A DNA stretch of 64,000 bases. Origin: Lewinellaceae bacterium (GTDB taxonomy: Bacteria > Bacteroidota > Bacteroidia > Chitinophagales > Saprospiraceae). Positions 1 through 8,630 of the stretch are shown here, piece after piece. Made by a program: the position numbers and the translations under genes. The notes below the pieces were generated by a model that searched no databases, had not been told where the DNA came from, and was given only the letters and a program-made list of their open reading frames with translations. The stretch covers positions 248,001 through 312,000 of the forward strand of contig JACJXZ010000001.1 in assembly GCA_020636375.1 (NCBI GenBank). Reading direction: 5' to 3'. Positions within the stretch are counted from its first letter, which is position 1. Each line of letters opens with the position of its first letter.

Positions 1-787
1 AGATGCCCTTCATGCCGTACTCTCCGTTGAGCAGGGCGCAGCAGGGGAAGATGCGGTTTTCGTCGCGGACGATGGCTTCCACCATCTGGGCAGCGGCGGC
101 GCCGGGGGCGTACCAGGCGGATGTGCCCATCAGCTTCACCAGTTCGCCTCCCCCCATTTTGGTGCGTTCGACGATGGCGTCCAGCTTATTGCTGTCGATC
201 ATCTCGGTCACCGGGATGCCGGAGACCGTCGTATAGCGGGGCAGCGGCACCATGGTGTCGCCGTGCCCGCCCATGAGCACGGCCTGTATGTCCTTGGGGG
301 AAACCTGCAGGGCTTCGGCCAGGAAGGCCCGGTAGCGCGCCGTATCCAGGATGCCCGCCATGCCGAAGATTCGCGAGGAATCCAGCCCGGAAGCTTTGTA
401 GGCCGCGTAGGTCATCACATCCAGCGGGTTGGAAACGACGATGATGATCGGATTGTCGGAATGTTCCATGATGGACTTTGTCACCATGTTGACGATCTTG
501 GCGTTGGTAGAGATCAGGTCATCCCGGCTCATTCCAGGCTTGCGGGGCACGCCGGCGGTGATGACGACGATATCGGAGCCGGCGGTTTCTTTGTAATCTT
601 CGGTCCCCGTGAGGTGGGTACTGTAATAATCGATGGGGGCCTGCTGCCAGCTGTCCAGGGCTTTGCCCCGGGCCAGGTCGCCCTGGATATCGAGGAGGAC
701 GACTTCTTTTACCAGGTCTTTGTGAGCCAGGACATTTGCGCAGGTAGCGCCGACGTTACCGGCGCCAACAACAGTTACTTTACTCAT
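1..787 (-). CDS. mdh: malate dehydrogenase (C-terminus outside window)
   Basis: NAD-dependent malate dehydrogenase of the LDH-like type, which interconverts malate and oxaloacetate in the TCA cycle in the cytoplasm. Read on the minus strand from the ATG at 787-785, it begins MSKVTVVGAGNVGATCA, the Rossmann dinucleotide-binding glycine motif. It then shows the substrate-loop arginines in GVPRKPGMSRDDL, the NAD-binding VVSNPLDVMTY segment, and the catalytic histidine motif GGHGDTMVPLPRYT. About 262 of the usual 310 residues are present; the C-terminus lies beyond the left edge. It is transcribed away from the protease cluster, and sucC, another TCA gene, lies 6.5 kb further right. Identity is secure from the motifs; which coenzyme is preferred was not tested. 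Confidence 0.95.
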   Translation of the reverse strand, partial: MSKVTVVGAGNVGATCANVLAHKDLVKEVVLLDIQGDLARGKALDSWQQAPIDYYSTHLTGTEDYKETAGSDIVVITAGVPRKPGMSRDDLISTNAKIVNMVTKSIMEHSDNPIIIVVSNPLDVMTYAAYKASGLDSSRIFGMAGILDTARYRAFLAEALQVSPKDIQAVLMGGHGDTMVPLPRYTTVSGIPVTEMIDSNKLDAIVERTKMGGGELVKLMGTSAWYAPGAAAAQMVEAIVRDENRIFPCCALLNGEYGMKGI

Positions 788-864
788 GATATTTTCGTTT
801 GATGTTATTTAGTTCCGAGTCATCGGGGCAACCCGCAAAATCTTTTTATTACCCTTAGTAGTGA

Positions 865-973
865 TTAAAAAATAAATTCGACATTTTGAGTCAATGAATT
901 ATCGCGAAGGCCAGCAGTCTCATCAGGGCAAAGGCCTTCGCGATAATTCATTGACATCGAACTTATTTTTTAA
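865..973. repeat. fold-back element with perfect 22-bp stem
   Basis: Arms at 891-912 and 933-954 are perfect inverted copies (22 bp) around a 20-nt loop. The pairing continues outward imperfectly: 865-880 (a TTAAAAAATAAATTCGA-like run) pairs with 957-973. No protein-coding sense is evident. It lies between the divergent mdh and first protease gene and has no T-tract typical of a simple terminator. A MITE-like or cruciform-forming element is most likely. Confidence 0.75.
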
Positions 974-1035
974 CGTTCCTCACTCAACTTTTTTAACGCT
1001 TCTGCTGTCTACTTTTCGGATTACCCATTTGAATC

Positions 1036-1245
1036 TATACTGGCGCACGCCTGGTTTTCGCTTTACAAAAACCAGCGAGGCCAGTCTAACCTCTCTTCAG
1101 GCGGACACCCTTTAAAATTCGGTGCAAATCTAGTCAATTTTGGCATCATTCCATACTGGCGAACGGATGGTTTTGTTCCTGATGAAACCATCGATGCCGG
1201 GATGTACTGATTTTGTAAAGACAAAATCAGCCATGCGCCAGTATA
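1036..1245. repeat. MITE-like element with imperfect ~31-bp terminal inverted repeats
   Basis: The left end 1036-1066 (TATACTGGCGCACGCCTGGT...) and right end 1215-1245 are imperfect inverted copies of each other, matching at roughly 25 of 31 positions. A third related copy in direct orientation starts at 1153 (ATACTGGCGAACGGATGGTT). A short internal hairpin, GATGGTTT...AAACCATC, lies near 1166-1192. There is no transposase inside. The 788-1517 gap therefore holds two fold-back elements and then the first protease promoter region. Confidence 0.65.
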
Positions 1246-1361
1246 AAATGACCCGGGCGCTCCTCCGGGAAAACGGCGAGCTGGGCGCCGATGCGCCACT
1301 TTATCTCCCAGCTGACTAAATATTAGGCAATATTTTATCCTTCCGCCCGGCGCATTTTTGC

Positions 1362-1369
1362 TATTTTTG
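1362..1369 (+). promoter_or_regulatory. candidate Bacteroidota -7 element for the first protease gene
   Basis: TATTTTTG matches the Bacteroidota consensus TAnnTTTG about 150 bp before the protease start. No convincing TTTG-type -33 box lies at the expected spacing, so support is weak. Confidence 0.3.
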
Positions 1370-1517
1370 CGGGGTTGAAGATGGAATTTTTTATAACAAA
1401 AAATCATTTTATAACGCCTGAATGCCTGATCGCTTGCCGTTGCCTGCTGTATTCCGGCAGCTGACGACCAACCCCCGTCAAGCCCGGGCATTCATCGATC
1501 AAACGCATTATTTCAGC

Positions 1518-3011
1518 ATGAAAAGAATTGTCACTTTCCTGGCCTTCGCCCTGATCACCGGCCTGGGCGCCTATGCACAGCCAACCCTGCAGGATTTCTG
1601 CGGCACGCCTCCCTACAAATCGGAGTGGCTGGAACGGTACCAGCAGAACCCACAGGTGATCAACCGCTCGATGTTGGACACCATTTACGTACCGGTAACT
1701 TTCCACATTGTCGGCAAAAACGACGGCACCGGCTATATTTCATACAACCGCCTGATGGACGGTTTCTGTTTTCTCAATGAAGTATTTGAGCAGGCTGCCA
1801 TCCAGTTTTACGTCAAAGGGGACATCCGCTTCATCAACAATAGCAGTTACTACGACCACAACAATTCCACCGGCGGACAAATGATGGCCGCCAACAACGT
1901 GCCCAATACGGTGAACTTCTATGTTGTGAACGACCCCAACGGCGCCCTGGGATACTACTCCCCGACCCGCGACGCCGTGGCCCTGGCCAAGGGTTCTCTG
2001 ACGTCCGGCGACTATACCTGGCCCCACGAAGCCGGCCACTACCTCTCCTTGCCCCATACCTTTTACGGCTGGGAAACAACGGATTATGACTACAATGCTC
2101 AGACACCCAATACCGTAACCTGGGGGGGGATCACCCGCCTGGTCGAAAAAGTGAACGGCAGCAACTGCGTCTTCGCAGGCGACGGTTTCTGCGATACCTC
2201 TCCGGACTACCTCAACTTCCGCTGGAACTGCAATGGCGATGTCGAAAGCCCGCAAATCCAGAAGGACCAGGAAGGCGTGGATTTCCGTTCGGACGGCACT
2301 TTGATCATGGGCTATGCGCTGGACGGGTGCGTCACCCGCTTCACCGAAGGCCAGATCGGCGCGATGCGCGCCAACCTGCAGCAAGTCCGCCCCGGCCACC
2401 TCACCAACCAGGAACCCGGCCAGCCGGTCGCCTCCAATGAGCTGACGCCGATCTTCCCGGCCGAAGGGCAGGCCGTGCTGAACGGCGAACCGTTTTCGCT
2501 GGAATGGGAAGCCATCCCCAATGCGGAAATGTACTTCGTGGATATTTCGCTGATCTCCACTTTCGCCTTTATCAATAAGACTTTCGTCACCACCACCAAC
2601 TCTGTTGATATAGCAGGCGACGATCTGAATCCGAACAGGAAGTACTTCTGGCGCATCCGCCCTTTCAACCGGTATGACGCCTGCGTGAGCAATTCCGACG
2701 TGCACAGTTTCGAACTGGCGGAGACCATTTCTTCTGCCAACGACTGGGAAACGGTACAGGGCCTGCGCCTATACCCCAACCCGGCAAAGGAGAACCAGGA
2801 GGTCGTGCTGGAGTTCGCCTCCGAAAAGGTCGGCAACGCTACCATCAGCATACTTAGCCTCACCGGCCAGGCCCTGAACAGCCGCCGCCTGGACGTGGCC
2901 GCCGGCGCCAACCGCGCCAACCTCTCCGTCGACGGGCTGCCCAAGGGGATCTACCTGGTGCGCATCGACGCCAACGGCGGAGCGAACTACCGGAAGTTGC
3001 TGGTGCAATGA
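1518..3011 (+). CDS. secreted M43-like zinc metalloprotease with T9SS sorting domain (paralog 1)
   Basis: A 497-aa exported protein. I chose the ATG at 1518 because it gives a clean signal peptide (MKRIVTFLAFALITGLGAYA) that an upstream in-frame ATG would bury. The zinc site is HEAGHYLSLPH (His170, Glu171, His174, His180), followed by GWE, and a Met-turn-like LIMGY lies near residue 265. This is the pappalysin/M43 layout HExxHxxGxxH, except that serine replaces the usual glycine. A fibronectin-like segment follows, with FWRIRPFNRYDAC near its end. The last ~80 residues (LYPNPAKENQEVVLEF ... GIYLVRID ... RKLLVQ) are a T9SS type A sorting domain, so the product should be exported and anchored or released at the cell surface. 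Two close paralogs follow on the same strand. The substrate is unknown. Confidence 0.88.
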   Translation: MKRIVTFLAFALITGLGAYAQPTLQDFCGTPPYKSEWLERYQQNPQVINRSMLDTIYVPVTFHIVGKNDGTGYISYNRLMDGFCFLNEVFEQAAIQFYVKGDIRFINNSSYYDHNNSTGGQMMAANNVPNTVNFYVVNDPNGALGYYSPTRDAVALAKGSLTSGDYTWPHEAGHYLSLPHTFYGWETTDYDYNAQTPNTVTWGGITRLVEKVNGSNCVFAGDGFCDTSPDYLNFRWNCNGDVESPQIQKDQEGVDFRSDGTLIMGYALDGCVTRFTEGQIGAMRANLQQVRPGHLTNQEPGQPVASNELTPIFPAEGQAVLNGEPFSLEWEAIPNAEMYFVDISLISTFAFINKTFVTTTNSVDIAGDDLNPNRKYFWRIRPFNRYDACVSNSDVHSFELAETISSANDWETVQGLRLYPNPAKENQEVVLEFASEKVGNATISILSLTGQALNSRRLDVAAGANRANLSVDGLPKGIYLVRIDANGGANYRKLLVQ

Positions 3012-3018
3012 CAATATC

Positions 3019-3124
3019 GTGCATTCGTGCATTGGTGCATTTGTGTATATGTTAGGCGGGCCAGCGTGTAGCCACCCATCATGCCCCCCGGCCAATGCAC
3101 GAATACACCAATGCACCAATGCAC
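3019..3124. repeat. intergenic fold-back repeat / possible terminator
   Basis: Left arm 3019-3048 consists of repeated GTGCATT-type units and pairs imperfectly with 3094-3124. It sits directly after the first protease stop codon and may end its transcript, but the arms are long and contain short tandem repeats, so it also fits the wider set of fold-back elements in this window. Confidence 0.6.
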
Positions 3125-3202
3125 TATTTCTCCCCTCATCCCTACCGATAACCGCCTATTATTCCTAACTTGACCGGGCGTTTATCTTCGAAAACAATAG
3201 TC

Positions 3203-4675
3203 ATGAAAAAACTTCTACTTTTCTCTTTCGCGGCCTTGCTCTTAGCCCTGGCGGCAAATGCCCAGGAACCGGATGAATACTGCGGCACGCCTCCCGGCAT
3301 TGTCCCCTGGCTGCGGGATTATCAGGACAATCCCTCCGCTTTCCTGCGTTCCAACGAACTGCTGTACGTCCCCCTGACGATCCACATCGTCGGCAGCGAC
3401 GACGGCAACGGATTCTATCCGGTACCGCGGGTTCTGGATGCTTTTTGTACGTTGAACAGGGATTTTGAGCCCTCCAACATTCAGTTCTTCATCGAGGGCG
3501 AATTCAATTACATCGCCAATACGGAATATTACGACCACGATTACGGAGCCGGCTTCGAGATGATGGAACGATATAACGTGCCCAATACCATCAACTGTTA
3601 CATCGTGAGCAGCCCGGCCGGCAACTGCGGTTACGCCGTTTATTCCCTGGGCATAGCCCTGAACAAGGGATGCACCACGGCGGCCGACCATACCTGGGCG
3701 CACGAGATCGGGCACTACCTTTCCCTTCCGCACACCTTTTCCGGCTGGGAAGGGACCAGCTTCCAGGATTTCGACCCCACGCCCTCTTCGATCAACGGCC
3801 GCCCGGTGGAGCGCGTGGACGGCGTCAACTGTCAGAATGCCGGCGACCGGTTCTGCGACACGCCTCCGGATTACATCAGCAACCGCTGGTCCTGCCGCTC
3901 CGACAATTCCAGCAACGCCCTGCAGACGGACCCCACCGGCGCGACTTTCCGCTCCGACGGCACGCTCATCATGAGCTACTCCTTTGACGAATGCGCCAGC
4001 CGCTTTTCGGAAGGCCAGTCGGACGCCATGCGCGCCAACCTGCTCAATCAACGGAGCAACCTGCTGTACGACCAGTCGCCGGCCGTTTACCTGGAGAATG
4101 CCAACGTCACCCCCATCACGCCCAGCGAGGGCGCCATGATCACAGATGCCAATTCCGTCCTCCTGGAATGGGAACCTGTCGTCGGCGCCGACGGTTATAT
4201 CGTCCAGCTCAGCCTCCTGTCTACCCTCGGCTTCGAGATCGTCTACCGGAGCTTCCCCACCACAGACACCCGGGTGGAAGTGACCGGCCTGCTCTCCGAC
4301 AGGGACTGGCTCTGGCGCGTCCGCCCCTACAACCGCTACGATGGCTGCACCGGATACTCCAATGCCTTTGCCTTCGAGACCGGCAATTTCATCAACACCA
4401 CCCGCGAACAGGTGGCGCCCACCGATTTCAATATACGGCCCAACCCGCAGCGTGCCGGCAACGACCTCACCATCGAGTTCGACCTGCCGGTGGCGCTCGA
4501 CCTGAGCCTTAACCTGTACACCATGGCCGGCAAGCGCATCCACGGCATGCAGCTCAATGCGCACTATGGCCTGAACCGGATCGAAATGCCCACCGGCCAC
4601 CTGGAGCCGGGCCTGTACCTCATCGGGCTGGAACACGCGCAGGGCAAGCAGTTCCGGAAAATACTCATCCAGTAG
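3203..4675 (+). CDS. secreted M43-like zinc metalloprotease with T9SS sorting domain (paralog 2)
   Basis: 490-aa paralog of the preceding protease. The ATG at 3203 gives the signal peptide MKKLLLFSFAALLLALAANA. After a conserved EYCGTPPG start of the mature chain comes the zinc site HEIGHYLSLPH (His167, Glu168, His171, His177), again with serine in place of the family glycine, and a Met-turn LIMSYSFDEC. Conserved cysteines (GVNCQNAGDRFCDTPPDYI) match those in the other two copies. A fibronectin-like domain (DWLWRVRPYNRYDGC) precedes a T9SS type A sorting domain (FNIRPNPQRAGNDLTIEF ... GLYLIGLE ... RKILIQ). Separate fold-back elements flank it on both sides, so each of the three copies may be its own transcription unit. 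Confidence 0.87.
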   Translation: MKKLLLFSFAALLLALAANAQEPDEYCGTPPGIVPWLRDYQDNPSAFLRSNELLYVPLTIHIVGSDDGNGFYPVPRVLDAFCTLNRDFEPSNIQFFIEGEFNYIANTEYYDHDYGAGFEMMERYNVPNTINCYIVSSPAGNCGYAVYSLGIALNKGCTTAADHTWAHEIGHYLSLPHTFSGWEGTSFQDFDPTPSSINGRPVERVDGVNCQNAGDRFCDTPPDYISNRWSCRSDNSSNALQTDPTGATFRSDGTLIMSYSFDECASRFSEGQSDAMRANLLNQRSNLLYDQSPAVYLENANVTPITPSEGAMITDANSVLLEWEPVVGADGYIVQLSLLSTLGFEIVYRSFPTTDTRVEVTGLLSDRDWLWRVRPYNRYDGCTGYSNAFAFETGNFINTTREQVAPTDFNIRPNPQRAGNDLTIEFDLPVALDLSLNLYTMAGKRIHGMQLNAHYGLNRIEMPTGHLEPGLYLIGLEHAQGKQFRKILIQ

Positions 4676-4693
4676 CCGGGCGTAGCACTTTTA

Positions 4694-4880
4694 ACTGATG
4701 AGGGCGCTCCGGAAAGTCCCCCAAATGAGTGGATGAGTGAGGGGCTGAATGAGTGAATAAATATAAAATACGTATTGTTTTTAAAATCAAACTTTATTAC
4801 ATAGCTGATTCTACTCACTCATTCGCTAAGTCACTTCTTCACTCCTTTTCCGGGGTTTCCGGAGTGCCATCACTGATGGA
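4694..4880. repeat. long imperfect fold-back between protease paralogs 2 and 3
   Basis: The left half (from ACTGATGAGGGCGCTCCGGA at 4694) pairs with the right half ending near 4880 (CTCCGGAAAC in reverse orientation). The inner part carries GAATGAGTGA / TCACTCATTC-type pairs. It also contains short GAGTGA repeats. It occupies nearly the whole intergenic gap. Confidence 0.6.
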
Positions 4881-4955
4881 TTAGCGTTCATGGAAAAGTC
4901 AGCACACGAAGAAAGAGGGCGTGATGAAAAGGCGGTTCATCTTGCCCTCTTTCGT

Positions 4956-4963
4956 TAGATTTG
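4956..4963 (+). promoter_or_regulatory. candidate -7 element, possibly leaderless transcript
   Basis: TAGATTTG fits TAnnTTTG exactly and ends only 5 nt before the chosen ATG at 4969. Bacteroidota transcripts usually start a few nt after this box, so the mRNA could be nearly leaderless. No clear -33 box was found. Confidence 0.35.
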
Positions 4964-4968
4964 GCATT

Positions 4969-6531
4969 ATGAAAAGATCAACACTCATCGTTTTCCTCCT
5001 GTTGGGGGCGGTTCCGTTGCTCACCGCCCAGATTTCAAAATCGGACTTACAGCCCTGTGGTTCTCCTCCGGGCAAGTCAGCCTGGCTGAAACAGTACCAG
5101 CAAAACCCGCAGGCCCACGCCCGGGGTACGGACACCACTTTGTACGTACCACTGACCATCCACCTGCTGGCGCAGGACAATGGGAACGGCTACTTCAGCC
5201 AGTCCCAACTGCTGGACGCCCTGTGCCGGCTAAATTCCGATTTTGAGGAGGCCAACATTCAGTTCTTCGTAGAGGGAGAGGTCAATTACCTGCCCAATTC
5301 GGGCTGGAACAACCACGAGGATGTACTGGCCGGCGCGGATATGATGTTTGCCAATAATGTGCCCAACACGATCAATACTTACTTCGCCAACGACCCGGCC
5401 GGCAACTGCGGCTACAACCTGCCCTACGCCGGCATTGCCATGGCCAAGGCCTGCTCCGGGCCCAACGACCACACCTGGGCGCACGAGGTCGGCCACAACC
5501 TGTCCGTCCAGCATCCCTTCCTCGGCTGGGAGGGCGGCGTGAGCCACGACGGCAGCGTATCTCACAACTTCAGCGACCCGGCGCCGCTCACCGTAACTTA
5601 CGACTATACCTATTTTAAAGATACCCTCATCCGGGACACCCTCATCATCGACACGGCCCTGGTGGAGTTTGTCGACGGCAGCAACTGCCATATCGCCGCC
5701 GACGGCTTCTGCGACACCCGCCCCGACTATATCGCCTCCCGCTGGAACTGCAATATCAACGGCGAAAGCCCGCAGGAACAGACCGACCCTGCCGGCGCCA
5801 AGTTCCGCTCCGACGGCAGCCTGATCATGGGTTATTCCGACGACGCCTGCCAGGCCCGCTTCACGCCCGAACAGATCGCCGCCATGCGCGCCAACCTCTA
5901 CGAGGAAAAAGCCGGCTACCTGTACAACCAAACGCCTCTGCCCCCCGTGAGCGCCGAACCCACCACCCTGCTCGTGCCCGGGCAGGACGAACTCGTGCAG
6001 TACGACGCCGTGTACCTGGAATGGGAACCGCTGGAAAACGCCACCCATTACCTGGTGCAGGTCAGCCGCCTGGCCAGCCTGCCCGCCACCGGCGCCCTGA
6101 CCTCCAGTTACATCGTTACCGAAACCTCCCTTGCCTTGCCGGAAGTGCTGCAGGTCGACCGCGACTACTACTGGCGGGTGCGGGGGTACAACAGCCATTC
6201 TTTCTGCAGCCCCGTCACGGCAGCCGGGCGCTTCCGCGCCGCCCAGGCCATGGCCGCCAACAGCCTGGAAGCCGTTTCCAACCTGCGGCTGAGCCCCAAC
6301 CCGGCGGCTGGCGGGCAGCCCATCCTGCTCGAATTTGACGCGGCTGAGGCTTTTTCAGCTTCCCTGGATTTGTTGGCAGCCACCGGGCAAGTTGTCAAAA
6401 GCCAAAAACTGGCCGTACTAGCCGGCAACAACCGCTTTTCCATCGCCACGGACGGACTGGCGCCCGGGTTATATTTTGCCCGGATGGAATGCGAAACAGG
6501 GCGCGCAGCAGGACGAGTAGTGATACGGTAA
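4969..6531 (+). CDS. secreted M43-like zinc metalloprotease with T9SS sorting domain (paralog 3)
   Basis: 520-aa third paralog. The start at 4969 gives the signal peptide MKRSTLIVFLLLGAVPLLTA; a longer in-frame reading from the GTG at 4921 would add 16 residues before it and is less likely. The zinc site is HEVGHNLSVQH (His172, Glu173, His176, His182) and the Met-turn is LIMGYSDDAC. It differs from the other two by an insertion between the zinc site and the conserved GSNC cysteine. The insertion carries a short internal repeat (KDTLIRDTLIIDTALVEF), making this copy about 25 residues longer. A fibronectin-like region (YYWRVRGYNSHSFC) and a T9SS type A domain (LRLSPNPAAGGQPILLEF ... GLYFARME) close the protein. 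Confidence 0.87.
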   Translation: MKRSTLIVFLLLGAVPLLTAQISKSDLQPCGSPPGKSAWLKQYQQNPQAHARGTDTTLYVPLTIHLLAQDNGNGYFSQSQLLDALCRLNSDFEEANIQFFVEGEVNYLPNSGWNNHEDVLAGADMMFANNVPNTINTYFANDPAGNCGYNLPYAGIAMAKACSGPNDHTWAHEVGHNLSVQHPFLGWEGGVSHDGSVSHNFSDPAPLTVTYDYTYFKDTLIRDTLIIDTALVEFVDGSNCHIAADGFCDTRPDYIASRWNCNINGESPQEQTDPAGAKFRSDGSLIMGYSDDACQARFTPEQIAAMRANLYEEKAGYLYNQTPLPPVSAEPTTLLVPGQDELVQYDAVYLEWEPLENATHYLVQVSRLASLPATGALTSSYIVTETSLALPEVLQVDRDYYWRVRGYNSHSFCSPVTAAGRFRAAQAMAANSLEAVSNLRLSPNPAAGGQPILLEFDAAEAFSASLDLLAATGQVVKSQKLAVLAGNNRFSIATDGLAPGLYFARMECETGRAAGRVVIR

Positions 6532-6624
6532 ACAGCACTGCCATTCCAACTTTTTGTTTATCTTGCAAACAAAAAGCCGCCCCATATGACTGGCAGGAAG
6601 CGATTGAAAATAGGCGCCTTTTAC

Positions 6625-7143
6625 TTACTTCACCTTAAACGACCACGTCAGCCAAAACCGGCACACCTCCTCCCCCGCCTCGTTCCTGCCGACGGACAGG
6701 ATGCGGGCCGTCCGCCCTTCGCCGGAGTCGATGGCCTCCTGCACGGCTTCCTGAATGGCGGCCCCCTGCTCACAGGTAAACGTCGTCAATGTATCCGCCT
6801 TCTTCAAGAATTGGCCCTCCAGGCCGGTGATCAGCATGGAGATGCGCCCGCGGCCGTGCAGGGCGATCAGGGCCAGGGCGCCGGTCGACAGCTCGGCAGC
6901 TCCCGCCAGAGCGGCGAAATAGATAGAACGGAAAGGGTTCTGGGTCCGCCAGCTGTAGGGAATGGTTACCTGGCAACGGCCGGGCGCGATTTCCTTGATG
7001 CGCACCCCCCAGAACCAGCAGGAAGGCAGCCTCTGCAAAAAGTACAGGCGCATCTTCCAGGGCGTGCCCAGGTTGCGGATGAGGGAAAGCAGCCCGGGCG
7101 CTTTGGCGTCGAACCGGGGAATTGTGGTACGCTCAGAAGCCAT
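6625..7143 (-). CDS. DUF4442 hotdog-fold protein
   Basis: 172-aa cytoplasmic protein that I recognise as DUF4442, a PaaI-like hotdog-fold family of putative acyl-CoA thioesterases. Supporting segments are NPFRSIYFAALAGAAELSTGALAL (the long central hotdog helix, residues ~71-94) and a C-terminal strand pair (EVCRFWLTWSFK). It ends convergent with the third protease and starts divergent from sucC with a 193-bp gap that should hold both promoters. The acyl substrate cannot be told from sequence. Confidence 0.75.
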   Translation of the reverse strand: MASERTTIPRFDAKAPGLLSLIRNLGTPWKMRLYFLQRLPSCWFWGVRIKEIAPGRCQVTIPYSWRTQNPFRSIYFAALAGAAELSTGALALIALHGRGRISMLITGLEGQFLKKADTLTTFTCEQGAAIQEAVQEAIDSGEGRTARILSVGRNEAGEEVCRFWLTWSFKVK

Positions 7144-7297
7144 CGGATGAATGGTTTATAAATTTTATATCACAGCTTGTTCCGCACAAAATAATCAAAT
7201 TAACGAAAATCCGTAAAAAGGGATTTTGCCCCAAAGTCAAGCCCCTAAATCGCGCCATTTACAGTACCGAAAATTTAGTGGGCAATAAAAAATCCAT

Positions 7298-7305
7298 TAC
7301 TTTTG
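7298..7305 (+). promoter_or_regulatory. candidate Bacteroidota promoter (-7 element) for sucC
   Basis: TACTTTTG matches TAnnTTTG 31 bp before the sucC ATG. A TTTAGTG stretch at about 7274 sits near the expected -33 spacing. This is one of the better promoter matches in the window. Confidence 0.45.
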
Positions 7306-7336
7306 GGGCGTTTCTTCACCAACCTTACACAAAACG

Positions 7337-8542
<1,206 letters not shown>

Positions 8543-8630
8543 GGCCCGAGGCGGGAATCCGCCTGAGGTTGGACAGGTTGGCTGTTGTTTGTTGCTCGTT
8601 GCTCCGGAATCACACGCCCTTGCAACTTAG

